A stretch of 17,794 nucleotides of DNA from Clostridia bacterium (GTDB taxonomy: Bacteria > Bacillota > Clostridia > Oscillospirales > CAG-272): assembly GCA_900769475.1 (NCBI GenBank), contig CAAGGQ010000236.1, positions 1 through 17,794 of the forward strand, in the 5' to 3' direction. The notes below the pieces were generated by a model. The model was given only the letters and a program-made list of their open reading frames with translations, was not told where the DNA came from and made no database searches. The first letter of the stretch is position 1. Each line of letters opens with the position of its first letter. The translations under genes and the position numbers were made by a program. Positions 1-8,254 of the stretch are shown here, one piece after another.

Positions 1-786
1 AAGCGTTGCTGGATCGTGATGCTGGCTACGTTGGTGGTGGTTTCGATAGGACTGTACATCTTCCTGTCGGCAACCCATACCGATCGCTACGAGGCAGAGG
101 TCACCATTTATATTCTGCGAAACCCCGATCAGGAGAGCAGCGGCAGCAGCAGCGCCGGTAGCTCGATGGTACAAAACATCTCCATTGCAAACGCTCTGAT
201 CGATGACTGTAAGGTGCTCATGGTGAGCCGCGACCAGGTTCTGAACCCCGTGCTTGCCGAGACTCCCTCGCTGGTGGGAACCACCTGGGAGGATCTGAAG
301 AAGATGATCAAGATCGAGAACGACGGCGAGAACCGTATCATCACCCTGTCGGTGACCACCGGAGATAGCCAGATGAGCGCGGAGCTTGCCAACAAGGTGG
401 CTTCCCACGCTTGCGAGTACTTCAACGAGCAGTACAAGCAGCCCATTGCTTCGGTGGTGGACTCTGCCGAGGTGCCCGATACCATCTGCAATCCCGTTTC
501 CAAGATCACGGTGCTGTTGGTAGCCATTGCCGCTGCCCTCATCGTTTACTTGATCAATTTTGTGATCTATCTGATGGATGATAAGATCAATTCCGCCGAG
601 GACGTGGAAAAGTACCTGGGCATGAGCATGCTGGGTATGATTCCCAACCGCAACGATGCGGTGCGCCGCAAGTCCAAATATGGCTACTACTATTACCGCA
701 GCTCGGCTTACGGCTCCTACGGTGCCGAGAATACGTCGGGCAAGACCGGAACCTCGCAGGGCACCCGTCCCACGGGTAAGCACTGA
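1..786 (+). CDS. Wzz/CapA-type polysaccharide co-polymerase, BY-kinase transmembrane adaptor (5' truncated)
   Basis: The reading frame is open from the first base (K-R-C-W-I before the first GTG), so the true start lies upstream and 261 residues remain. Visible are a first membrane segment (about residues 4-22 of the fragment), an extracytoplasmic domain (about 25-168), a second membrane segment (about 169-191) and a cytoplasmic tail. This two-helix topology is that of Wzz/CpsC/CapA chain-length regulators, which in Firmicutes are separate proteins that activate a cytoplasmic tyrosine kinase, here the next gene after 14 bases. The extracellular part is short with a Ser/Gly-rich stretch (about 47-55). 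The tail carries seven tyrosines (about 227-240), a feature more often seen on the kinase. Expected role: control of capsule or exopolysaccharide chain length or export. Family is confident; the polymer is unknown. Confidence 0.88.
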   Translation, partial: KRCWIVMLATLVVVSIGLYIFLSATHTDRYEAEVTIYILRNPDQESSGSSSAGSSMVQNISIANALIDDCKVLMVSRDQVLNPVLAETPSLVGTTWEDLKKMIKIENDGENRIITLSVTTGDSQMSAELANKVASHACEYFNEQYKQPIASVVDSAEVPDTICNPVSKITVLLVAIAAALIVYLINFVIYLMDDKINSAEDVEKYLGMSMLGMIPNRNDAVRRKSKYGYYYYRSSAYGSYGAENTSGKTGTSQGTRPTGKH

Positions 787-800
787 GAACGGAGGAAAAC

Positions 801-1610
801 ATGAGAACGATTGAAATTACCATTGAGGATAAGAACAATTACTTCGTTCGAGAGGCGTTCAACACCCTGCGAACCAACATCCTGTTTTCGGGAAAGGAAG
901 TAAAGTCCATCGTTATTACCAGCTGCTTTGCCCACGAGGGTAAGACCACCATCTCCTTTGAGACCGCCCGCAGCCTTGCGGAGAGCGGCAAGAAGGTTCT
1001 GCTCATCGACGCCGACCTGAGAAAGTCGGTGCTGGTCAGCCGTATCACCAAGGAGCGTGGCATTGCAGGTCTGAGCCAGCTGCTTTCGGGGCAGGTGGAG
1101 GCCGATGACGCCATCTACCACACCCAGTTCCCCGGATTTGATATTATCTTTGCCGGTCCCTATCCCCCCAATCCCACCGAGCTGGTAGGAAGCCGGGCGT
1201 TTAAGGATCTGATCCGCTCCAAGCGCCAGGAATACGACTACATTCTGGTGGATGCGGCGCCTCTGGGCCTGGTTATCGACGCCGCTGTGATGGCCAGCGT
1301 TTGTGACGGTGCCATTATGGTAGTCAACCTGGGTCATGTAAAATACCGCACGGCACAGAATGTAAAGGAACAGCTGGAAAAGAGCGGATGCCGCCTGCTG
1401 GGCGTGGTGCTCAACCAGGTGGACCGCAAGAAGGGCTCGGCCTCTACCGATGCCTATTATAAGTCCAGATACGATTCGGGCTACTACGGCTATCATCAGT
1501 CGTCGGGGCAAGGGTCTGCCGCCGGAACGGCACCGCGTCCCACGGCCACAAGCGCTCCCCACGGAGGAGCCAAGCCTGCACCTCGGCCCACCGATCCCAA
1601 CAAGAAATAA
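801..1610 (+). CDS. CpsD/CapB-family tyrosine autokinase (BY-kinase)
   Basis: This is a 269-residue cytoplasmic BY-kinase. The Walker A region is AHEGKTT (44-50), slightly off the common PGEGKS/T form; Walker A' is VLLIDADLR (66-74) and Walker B is ILVDAAP (148-154). A tyrosine cluster follows (Y219, Y220, Y224, Y228, Y229, Y231), the expected autophosphorylation site. Unusually, a further tail of about 38 residues rich in Pro, Ala and Thr follows the cluster. The start is supported by GGAGG 5 bases upstream of the ATG. It is translated directly after the membrane adaptor, the usual CapA-CapB pair, and should cycle between phosphorylated and unphosphorylated states to regulate polysaccharide assembly. 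No cognate phosphatase is seen in the window; it may lie upstream. Confidence 0.93.
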   Translation: MRTIEITIEDKNNYFVREAFNTLRTNILFSGKEVKSIVITSCFAHEGKTTISFETARSLAESGKKVLLIDADLRKSVLVSRITKERGIAGLSQLLSGQVEADDAIYHTQFPGFDIIFAGPYPPNPTELVGSRAFKDLIRSKRQEYDYILVDAAPLGLVIDAAVMASVCDGAIMVVNLGHVKYRTAQNVKEQLEKSGCRLLGVVLNQVDRKKGSASTDAYYKSRYDSGYYGYHQSSGQGSAAGTAPRPTATSAPHGGAKPAPRPTDPNKK

Positions 1611-1621
1611 ACCAAGCAAGA

Positions 1622-1658
1622 GGGGTGGCGCCATGGGTGCCACCCCGTTGCCTTTTTT
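1622..1658 (+). terminator. Intrinsic terminator after the BY-kinase
   Basis: GGGGTGGC pairs with GCCACCCC around a short inner stem, giving about 11 pairs and a 3-base loop. A run of six T follows at 1653-1658. It ends only about 20 bases before the ribosome binding site of the next gene, so it either ends the polysaccharide operon or lowers expression of the DUF2079 gene. Confidence 0.82.
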
Positions 1659-1687
1659 CGGAGAATCGCGTTTTTTAAGGAGGACGT

Positions 1688-3493
1688 ATGAAGGAATTGC
1701 TGCTTCAACGCTTGAAGACCACCTTTGGTTGGAATCGAATACTCTGCCGCCTCATTGCCGCCTGGAGCCTGTTTGCCGCAGGGGTGGTCCTGCAAAACCG
1801 AGGATTTGTGTATCTCTCCTTTATGCAGGAGGGAGAGCTTTCCCTGGATACCCTGGGGATCCGGGTGCTCTGCATTTTTGCCCTCTACACTCTGCTGGCG
1901 TTTTTGGTAGGGAAGTGGCATTTTGATTCCTGGGTCCTGTTCCTGGGAGCCACCATTTGCGTGGCCTGCTGGCTTTCGGAATATGTGAGCAGCGTGAACG
2001 AGACCCTGTTCACCCTGGCGGTGACTCTAGCCTACGGCTTCTTTTTGGTGTACGTGGTGCGAAGAAACCGTCGGCTGCTGGAAAAGTTCCGCCCCGGAAA
2101 CCGCTTCGCCCTGGTGTGTGCCATTGGGTTCGGTTTGATCTCGGCGGGCATGATCGCGGCGATCACCTGCCTGCGTTACGTTACTTTTTCCGCGCCCAAC
2201 TTTGATTTTGGCATCTTTTGCAACATGTTTTATAACATGAAGGAGAGCGGGATTCCCATGGTGAGCTGTGAGCGCGATCAGCTGCTTTCCCATTTCGCCG
2301 TGCATCTTTCCCCCATCTACTATCTGCTCCTGCCCTTTTATTGGCTCTTCCCCTCGCCCTTGACCCTGCAGATCGGACAGGCGGTGATCCTGGGAGCAGG
2401 TGTGATCCCCGTGTACTTCCTTTGCAAGCACTTTGGTCTGCCGGCCAAGGTGACCTTGGTGGTAACGGCTTTGTACGCCTTTTACCCCGCCATCAGCACG
2501 GGATGCTTCTATGATCTGCACGAGAACTGCTTCCTCACCTTCTTCTTGCTGTGGGTCTTTTACTTCTTTGAACGGATGCACTATCTTCCCATGTATCTGT
2601 CGGCCGTGTGTGTGCTGATGGTCAAGGAGGATGCCGCCGTTTATCTCATGATCTTTGCCATCTATCTCCTGCTTTCCCGCCGCAGTCGTTTGCACGGAGC
2701 GGGGATGCTGGTGCTCTCCTGCGGTTATTTTGCATTTGCCGCGTATTATCTGGAGAAGCACGGATTGGGAATGATGGTCAACCGATTTACCAATCTGATC
2801 TACGATGACAACGAGGGACTGTTTGGTGCCATTCGCACGGCACTGTACAACCCCGGGTATCTGTTGTTGCAGCTCTTTACCACCAGCACGGGCACCTGGG
2901 AGAAGATCGTGTACTTCCTGCAAATGTTCTTGCCTCTGGGCATGTTGCCCTTCTGCTCCAAGCGTCCCGCACGGTGGTTGCTCCTTGCACCCATCCTCTT
3001 CAATATGCTCACCATGTATCCCTATCAGTATCAGCTGGGCTTCCAGTACCATTTTGGCATCACGGCGTTTTTGTTTTACGCCATGATCCAGAATCTGCCC
3101 GAACTGCAGGTGCCCACCCGTCGGACGCTGATGAGCATGGCCGCCGCGGCGTGCTGCTGCTTCTATCTCTCCCTGGTTACCCCCACCTTCTCCTATTACA
3201 GCGAGGAATGGCAGGTGCGAAAGGACGATTACGCTCGCATGGAGGCCATTCTCGATACCATTCCCGAGGATGCCTCGGTGTGCGCTTCCACCTTCCTCTT
3301 GCCCCACATCAGCGACCGGGAGGAGATCTACGAGGTGGCGTACCACGGTGGGATCGCCGACGTGGAATACGTGGCCCTGGATCTGCGCTACGAGAGCACC
3401 GAGACCTACGAGCGGCAGTATCGCATGCTGGGATACGTTCCCTACGCCCAGGAGGAAGGCTTGGTGCTGATCCTGGTGGCGGTGGACGATTGA
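1688..3493 (+). CDS. DUF2079 family polytopic membrane protein, possible GT-C-type glycosyltransferase
   Basis: This 601-residue protein has many hydrophobic segments across residues 20-480 and a soluble C-terminal domain (about 505-601). The DUF2079 hallmarks are present: NFDFGIF (171-177), an SHFAVHLSP loop (201-209) followed by a LFPSPLTL helix start, YDLHEN (275-280) and MVKEDAAVYL (311-320). The acidic residues in luminal loops (D173, E279, E314, D315) are where GT-C-fold enzymes place catalytic or lipid-phosphate-binding groups, but DUF2079 proteins lack a firmly established activity, so the glycosyltransferase role is inference. AAGGAGG precedes the ATG at the right distance. It lies just behind the tyrosine kinase pair, separated by a terminator and with no clear promoter of its own, which fits a role in envelope glycan decoration. 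Confidence 0.85.
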   Translation: MKELLLQRLKTTFGWNRILCRLIAAWSLFAAGVVLQNRGFVYLSFMQEGELSLDTLGIRVLCIFALYTLLAFLVGKWHFDSWVLFLGATICVACWLSEYVSSVNETLFTLAVTLAYGFFLVYVVRRNRRLLEKFRPGNRFALVCAIGFGLISAGMIAAITCLRYVTFSAPNFDFGIFCNMFYNMKESGIPMVSCERDQLLSHFAVHLSPIYYLLLPFYWLFPSPLTLQIGQAVILGAGVIPVYFLCKHFGLPAKVTLVVTALYAFYPAISTGCFYDLHENCFLTFFLLWVFYFFERMHYLPMYLSAVCVLMVKEDAAVYLMIFAIYLLLSRRSRLHGAGMLVLSCGYFAFAAYYLEKHGLGMMVNRFTNLIYDDNEGLFGAIRTALYNPGYLLLQLFTTSTGTWEKIVYFLQMFLPLGMLPFCSKRPARWLLLAPILFNMLTMYPYQYQLGFQYHFGITAFLFYAMIQNLPELQVPTRRTLMSMAAAACCCFYLSLVTPTFSYYSEEWQVRKDDYARMEAILDTIPEDASVCASTFLLPHISDREEIYEVAYHGGIADVEYVALDLRYESTETYERQYRMLGYVPYAQEEGLVLILVAVDD

Positions 3494-3520
3494 TCCCATC
3501 AAAGAATGAATAAAGCTTCA

Positions 3521-3559
3521 TCCCTCCCGTGGAATCACGCGGGAGGGACTTCCTTTTTT
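3521..3559 (+). terminator. Intrinsic terminator after the DUF2079 gene
   Basis: TCCCTCCCG pairs with CGGGAGGGA (3540-3548), and a T-run follows at 3554-3559. It separates this unit from the acyltransferase gene, which has its own promoter. Confidence 0.9.
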
Positions 3560-3622
3560 GCCTCTTTTTTAATTTTATGAACGCAATGCGGCTAAAAAAA
3601 GAACGATCTAAGACGGTTTCTC

Positions 3623-3651
3623 TTGACAAACCACGCATTCTATGGTATGCT
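3623..3651 (+). promoter_or_regulatory. Sigma-A-type promoter of the acyltransferase gene
   Basis: TTGACA (3623-3628) is followed by a 17-base spacer and TATGCT (3646-3651), with TG one base before the -10. The leader is about 60 bases and contains an AGGGGC/GCCCCT inverted repeat (3665-3670 and 3688-3693) of unknown meaning, then AAGGAG before the ATG. Confidence 0.85.
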
Positions 3652-3721
3652 AAAAGGGAACGGAAGGGGCCGTGGTTGGTGTTGAAAGCCCCTCTGCCTT
3701 GAAATCCTGCAAGGAGATTGT

Positions 3722-5023
3722 ATGAAGATCAAAACAAAGCAAAGCACCCTGCAAAAGGTGCTGTCCTTACCGCCCCAAAAGCATAAAAAACCCAAGCGGC
3801 CGTGGTTTTTGTTCCGTCTGATCATTCGCGTGGCTTCCCAGCTCGATCTGTGGAGCACGCGCTTTACGTACACCTTTCCCAACCAACGGGAGGTGCTGAA
3901 GCAGCCCTGCCTCATTCTGATGAACCACTCCAGCTTTCTTGATCTGGAGATCGCCTCGAGGATCCTCTTTCCCCGCCCCTACGGCATCGTTTCCACCACC
4001 GACGGCATGGTGGGCAAGGCCTGGCTCATGGAGCGGATCGGGTGTATTCCCACCCAAAAGTTCGTCAGCGACCTGCGCCTGATTCGGGACATCAAATACA
4101 TGCTCAAGGAAAAAAAGACCCACGTGCTCATGTATCCCGAGGCCGGGTATTCCTTTGACGGCTGTGCCACGGCGCTCCCCAAAAAGCTGGGTGCCTGCCT
4201 AAAGCTGTTGGGCGTTCCCGTGGTGATGATCACCACCTATGGCGCCTTTGCCAGAGATCCCCTCTATAACGGCCTGCAAAAGCGCAAGGTCAAGGTGAGT
4301 GCCGAGTGTCGGTTGCTTCTTTCCCGGGAGGAGATCGCAGAGCGGAGCGTGGAGGAGCTGGACGGTGTGATTCAGGAGGCCTTTTCCTTTGACCAGTTCG
4401 CCTGGCAAAAAGAGAACGGGGTAGAGATCCGAGAGCCCTTCCGTGCCGACGGTCTGGAGCGGATCCTCTACAAATGCGCCGCCTGCGGCAAGGAGGGCAC
4501 CACCAAGGGAGAGGGAACCACTCTTTCCTGCGCTCATTGCGGAAAGTCCTACCACATGGACGTTTTGGGACAGCTGAAGGCCAAGGAAGGCCCCACCGAA
4601 TTCTCCCATATTCCCGATTGGTATCGCTGGGAGCGGGAGTGCGTAAAGAAGGAGCTGGAGGATGGAGCCTACCGTCTGGATACCCCCGTGACCATCGGCA
4701 TGCTGGTGGACCACAAAGCGCTGTACATGGTGGGGGAGGGACGGCTGATCCATAACGAGGAGGGCTTCCTCCTCACGGGGTGCGAGGGAGAGTTGCATTA
4801 CGAGCAAAAGCCCCTGGCTACTCACAGCCTCAATTCCGACTATTATTGGTATGAGATCGGGGACGTGATCTGCATTGGAAACGCCAAGGCGCTGTATTAT
4901 TGCTTCCCGCATCAGCAGGGCGTGGTCACCAAGACCCGACTTGCCACCGAGGAGCTCTACCGCGTGTGCCAGGCCGAGAAGCGTGGACGCACGGTAGCCT
5001 CTGCCAAACCCAAGAACGAATAA
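3722..5023 (+). CDS. PlsC-type (lyso)phospholipid acyltransferase with C-terminal zinc-ribbon extension
   Basis: This is a 433-residue protein in two parts. The N-terminal half is an acylglycerolphosphate acyltransferase domain: NHSSFLD (68-74) is the HX4D catalytic motif with H69 and D74, and YPEAGYSFDG (138-147) matches the phosphate-binding motif usually written FPEGTRS. The second half starts with a four-cysteine knuckle pair, CAAC (252-255) and CAHC (270-273), a likely zinc ribbon, followed by about 140 residues of unrecognised sequence. Canonical PlsC enzymes are about 200-260 residues, so the extension is substantial. There is no clear membrane helix; residues 20-45 are basic and amphipathic and may bind the membrane. 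Probable role: acyl transfer to a lysolipid or related acceptor at the inner membrane face. Substrate is unknown. The gene is monocistronic. Confidence 0.88.
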   Translation: MKIKTKQSTLQKVLSLPPQKHKKPKRPWFLFRLIIRVASQLDLWSTRFTYTFPNQREVLKQPCLILMNHSSFLDLEIASRILFPRPYGIVSTTDGMVGKAWLMERIGCIPTQKFVSDLRLIRDIKYMLKEKKTHVLMYPEAGYSFDGCATALPKKLGACLKLLGVPVVMITTYGAFARDPLYNGLQKRKVKVSAECRLLLSREEIAERSVEELDGVIQEAFSFDQFAWQKENGVEIREPFRADGLERILYKCAACGKEGTTKGEGTTLSCAHCGKSYHMDVLGQLKAKEGPTEFSHIPDWYRWERECVKKELEDGAYRLDTPVTIGMLVDHKALYMVGEGRLIHNEEGFLLTGCEGELHYEQKPLATHSLNSDYYWYEIGDVICIGNAKALYYCFPHQQGVVTKTRLATEELYRVCQAEKRGRTVASAKPKNE

Positions 5024-5029
5024 AACGAT

Positions 5030-5064
5030 CCCCCGCCTGCAGTCCTCGGGACTGCGGGCGGGGG
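5030..5064 (+). terminator. Strong hairpin, probable bidirectional terminator between convergent genes
   Basis: CCCCCGCC (5030-5037) pairs with GGCGGGGG (5057-5064), and inside it GCAGTCC pairs with GGACTGC around a TCG loop, a stem of about 16 pairs. The T-runs are modest on both sides (TGTTGTATGTT on plus, GATCGTTTTATT on minus). It serves the acyltransferase gene on plus and PBP2 on minus. Confidence 0.75.
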
Positions 5065-5092
5065 TGTTGTATGTTATGCGCAATTCGAATGT

Positions 5093-7147
5093 TTATTTGC
5101 TTACCTCATAGTAGGATTCCAGGATGCGAGCGGCGGTGAGGGAGGCGTATTCCCCCGAGTAGCCCTGCTCCAGCACCACCGAGATCACGATCTCGGGCGC
5201 GTTATAGGGAGCGGCGCAAATAAAGAGGGCGTTGTCGCACGCGTTCGAGGTTTGGGCGGTTCCCGTCTTTCCTCCCACGGTTACGGGAAGGGTGGACATG
5301 AATCGATTGGCGTTGTAGTGGGTCTCGATCATTTCCTTCATGCCCTCAAAGATCACGCTCCGATACTCGGAGGGGAGGGAGAAGGAATCCAGAACGTGGG
5401 CGCTCTGATCGTAGTTCATGGTGGGCGTTTCGGCGCCAAAGGCGTAAACGCTCTTGAGCAGATGGGCGCTGTAACGGGTTCCTCCGTTGGAGAGGGTGCC
5501 CAGGTAGCAGGCCAACTGCAGGGGGGAGGCCTGGTTATCGGATTGTCCAATGGCCGCCGAGAGGGTCAGTCCCGGGGTCCAGAGGTCACCGTGGATCTCC
5601 TGGCGATATTCGGGACCGGCCAGGATCCCCGTGGTGCCGCCCAGCTCAAAGCCGGTGGAGCAGCCAAAGCCGAAGCGCTTGAGGTAGGAATTCATGGAGT
5701 CGATTTCCATGCGGTAGCCCAGCTCGTAGAAGAAGCAGTTGCAGGAGTCGGCAATGGCAGTCTTCACCGTCAGGAGCCCCTTGTGGGAGGCCACGGTGGC
5801 GCACTTGGGCCGGTAGCTTTCGTAGCGCTCGTACACGCCGGTGCACTCCAGGTAGGTTCCCGGGGCGATCACTCCGGAGAGCAGACCTGCCGCCGCCACC
5901 CCGGGCTTAAAGGTGGAGCCGGGAGCGTAGCTTCCGTTCAGGGCACGATTGAGCAGGGGCTGGGCGGGATTGGCCGCCAGGGTGGAATAGAGCTGATTGT
6001 AGGTGGTCAGATCGTAGGTGGGATAGGAGGCGATGGCCAATACCTCAAAGGTGTTGGGATCCAGGGCCACGGCGGCACCTGCTTGGCAGTTGCTTCCTCG
6101 GGATTCCGAGCCGTAGGAGTGATCCACCACGAACGCTACGTTCTCTCGCAGACCCTCCTCGGCGGCGATCTGCAGGTCGATGTCAATGGTGAGGTAAACG
6201 TCGCTTCCCGCCACGGGAGCCTTTTTCACCGTGGTACGGATCACGTTTCCGGCGGTATCCTCCTCAATGAGCAGGATCCCGTCGCTGCCGCGCAGGTATT
6301 CCTCAAAGGCGGCCTCGCATCCGGTCTTGCCCACAATGGCGTTCATCTGGTAGCCCTGCTCGTTGTAGTAGTCCCACTCCTCGGAGTAGATGGGACCCAC
6401 GGTGCCCAGCACGTGGGAGGCGTAGCCGGGATAGCAATATACCCGCTCAGCCTGCACTCGGAATTCCACGCCCACGGGGGAGGGCTCCTTCACCCGGGTC
6501 ATCAGTTCTATGCTCACGTCGGTGGCAAACACGTAGTCGTTGGTGGGGCTGAACTGAAGGGCATCCATATCGTAGCGCAGGCGCAGAAGCAGATCCACCT
6601 GATCGTCGGAGAAGAGGCGTCCACCGTTCTCGTCGGTGGCAAGAAGGGAATAAGTATTTACATAGTGGTCGCGGATGTCCGCGGGGGAGGCGTCCTTCTC
6701 CAGGCCGATCTCCCGCAGGACGCGTTGGAGGCGGTAGTAGGGAATGGAATCCCCGTTCAGGACCTCTTGGGAGAAGCTGTAGTAGGGGTATTGACCTTCA
6801 AAGGGGAAGTAAGCCTCAGTGTGCTTATTCTCCTTGGCGCACTCCTCCAGAAGAAAGAGGGCGGTACGGTTGGCAGAGGACAGGGGAGCCGACGCGAAGG
6901 TGGCGTAGGAGAGCTGAAGATCGTAGGTATAGCGATTCTTCACCAAGGGGTTGCCGTTGCGGTCGTAGATCTCTCCCCGCACGGCGCAGACGGTCACCAG
7001 GCGAGTGGTGGTTCCGCTGTGGTAGTCGTCCTGCTTTTGGGTGATCTGGATGTAAAAGAGCCTTCCCAGATAGACCACGCAGATCAGGCAGAACACCGCC
7101 ACGATGGCCAGATAGCGCAGGGGATGCTCCCGGCGGAGATGCGACAT
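5093..7147 (-). CDS. Class B penicillin-binding protein, PBP2-like D,D-transpeptidase
   Basis: This 684-residue bitopic membrane enzyme cross-links peptidoglycan. One N-terminal membrane helix lies at about 12-33, then a dimerisation/pedestal region with RGEIYDRNG (57-65), then the transpeptidase domain. The three active-site motifs are present: STFK (411-414, nucleophile S411), SCN (468-470) and KTG (627-629). IGQSDNQASPLQLA (about 534-547) is also typical of PBP2/MrdA. The frame is open 38 codons further upstream, but that part overlaps the CPBP gene. The ATG at 7147 has AAAGGAGG at correct spacing and begins just before the membrane anchor, so it is chosen. The gene follows CPBP after 38 bases and mreB further up, which suggests an elongation-type PBP rather than a division-type (FtsI) one. 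No RodA-like partner is in the window. Confidence 0.94.
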   Translation of the reverse strand: MSHLRREHPLRYLAIVAVFCLICVVYLGRLFYIQITQKQDDYHSGTTTRLVTVCAVRGEIYDRNGNPLVKNRYTYDLQLSYATFASAPLSSANRTALFLLEECAKENKHTEAYFPFEGQYPYYSFSQEVLNGDSIPYYRLQRVLREIGLEKDASPADIRDHYVNTYSLLATDENGGRLFSDDQVDLLLRLRYDMDALQFSPTNDYVFATDVSIELMTRVKEPSPVGVEFRVQAERVYCYPGYASHVLGTVGPIYSEEWDYYNEQGYQMNAIVGKTGCEAAFEEYLRGSDGILLIEEDTAGNVIRTTVKKAPVAGSDVYLTIDIDLQIAAEEGLRENVAFVVDHSYGSESRGSNCQAGAAVALDPNTFEVLAIASYPTYDLTTYNQLYSTLAANPAQPLLNRALNGSYAPGSTFKPGVAAAGLLSGVIAPGTYLECTGVYERYESYRPKCATVASHKGLLTVKTAIADSCNCFFYELGYRMEIDSMNSYLKRFGFGCSTGFELGGTTGILAGPEYRQEIHGDLWTPGLTLSAAIGQSDNQASPLQLACYLGTLSNGGTRYSAHLLKSVYAFGAETPTMNYDQSAHVLDSFSLPSEYRSVIFEGMKEMIETHYNANRFMSTLPVTVGGKTGTAQTSNACDNALFICAAPYNAPEIVISVVLEQGYSGEYASLTAARILESYYEVSK

Positions 7148-7185
7148 TCCGTTGTCCTCCTTTCGTACAAATTTTAGGGTTAGGA

Positions 7186-8172
7186 TCAGCCCAGGAAGAG
7201 ATAGAGGACCACCAAAAGGAGGATCCATACTCCCGGGTTGAGGAGTAGCACGTTGGCCCATTGGGTGGGGGTGAGAGGAGCTTTGGCCTTGCGCAGACGA
7301 ACGTGACGCCAGAGCAGAATGGCGGCCACGGGGGCACCCACCACAGCGACCGCGGCAAAGACCAGATAACTGGCCATCATGCTAAAGCCGCCAAAGCCGT
7401 CCAAAATGGCGGCCACGGGATGGCTTTCCAAAAGCTCCAGATCCAGGCGCTTGAGCATTTCCACCGAATAGACGCCGCCCACGAAGTTGACGCACATATG
7501 GAGGGCCACGGTGTAGCGGAGCTTGCCCGTGTGAAGATAGACGTAGCCAAAGAGGAGACCGATGGTGGCGGCGTAGAAGAACTGATAAAAGTTTCCGTGG
7601 ATCAGACCAAAGAGCAGACCCGAGAGCAGAATGGCGGGCAGATCTCCAAAGGGGCGCAGGCGGTCGATGACCAGCTTGCGGTAAAAGATCTCCTCCATCA
7701 CGGGGGCCAGGATCCCGGCAAAGAGAATATTAACCCAAAGGGGGGAGGCCTGGGTGATCTCCTGGAGATCATTGGAGGGCATCTCTCCCGTGATCGAGCC
7801 GATGACGCTGTTGACGAGCTGTCCCAGAAGGTTGCCCGCATAGGTTAGGGCAAAGCAGAGGGAGAGCAGACCCAGAAAGGCGGGAAAGGAAAGCTTCCCA
7901 CGGGGGGCGATGGGCTCCTCCGGGGGGGCCAAACGAAAGAGAAGCAGGGAGAGAGGCATGGCTACACCGTACATGGGAACCATGGATAGGAGCCAAGGGA
8001 ACCACCCAAGCTCTAGGAGCGCGGGGGCCCAGCGGCGCACGGCGTAGATGGCTCCCAGCTGCACCAAAAGGGAGCAGAGGAACACAAAGGCAATGCCAAA
8101 GGCCGGAATGGCCAGGCGGCGGCGCGCGGCGCGCAGATCCACCTGCGGGGTGGGGGAGAATGAACCGTTCAT
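7186..8172 (-). CDS. CPBP family intramembrane metalloprotease homologue (CAAX/Abi type)
   Basis: This 328-residue polytopic membrane protein has helices from about residue 20 to the C-terminus. The CPBP core motifs are intact: EEIFYR (160-165), FGLIHGNFYQF (188-198) with H192, and HMCVNF (225-230). These are the glutamate, histidine and asparagine positions used by Rce1-type proteases, so it may be catalytically active. Family members process prenylated proteins in eukaryotes; in bacteria, roles in bacteriocin immunity, signal cleavage or protein handling are proposed. It sits between mreB and PBP2, where mreC and mreD usually lie, and only 38 bases before PBP2, so co-transcription is likely. 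An AAGGAGG site supports the start. Substrate is unknown; a role in controlling cell-wall synthesis is inferred only from position. Confidence 0.9.
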   Translation of the reverse strand: MNGSFSPTPQVDLRAARRRLAIPAFGIAFVFLCSLLVQLGAIYAVRRWAPALLELGWFPWLLSMVPMYGVAMPLSLLLFRLAPPEEPIAPRGKLSFPAFLGLLSLCFALTYAGNLLGQLVNSVIGSITGEMPSNDLQEITQASPLWVNILFAGILAPVMEEIFYRKLVIDRLRPFGDLPAILLSGLLFGLIHGNFYQFFYAATIGLLFGYVYLHTGKLRYTVALHMCVNFVGGVYSVEMLKRLDLELLESHPVAAILDGFGGFSMMASYLVFAAVAVVGAPVAAILLWRHVRLRKAKAPLTPTQWANVLLLNPGVWILLLVVLYLFLG

Positions 8173-8200
8173 AGGAACCTCCTTTTTGAAGGATCGGGTT

Positions 8201-8237
8201 TAAGAAAGGGCCGTCGCAGAGTCTTCGGCGACAGCCC
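8201..8237 (-). terminator. Weak hairpin after mreB, possible partial terminator
   Basis: On the minus strand GGCTGTCGC pairs with GCGACGGCC with one U-G pair and a loop of about 10 bases, followed by TTTCTTAAA rather than a clean T-run. It lies between mreB and the CPBP gene, where I find no promoter, so partial read-through is more likely than a full stop. Confidence 0.45.
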
Positions 8238-8254
8238 CCTTGATGTGTTTGGTA

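Noticed and set aside
2027..3502. A 491-codon minus-strand frame opposite the DUF2079 gene
   Set aside because: It is a shadow of a well-supported membrane protein; composition is His/Gln/Gly-rich and no start signal is seen.
5252..7177. A 641-codon plus-strand frame opposite PBP2
   Set aside because: The minus strand encodes a complete PBP with all three active-site motifs; the plus frame is low-complexity Gly/Val/His-rich shadow.
7148..7261. Upstream extension of PBP2 by 38 codons
   Set aside because: It overlaps the CPBP gene end, is proline/glycine-rich with no membrane signal, and the ATG at 7147 has a strong ribosome binding site.
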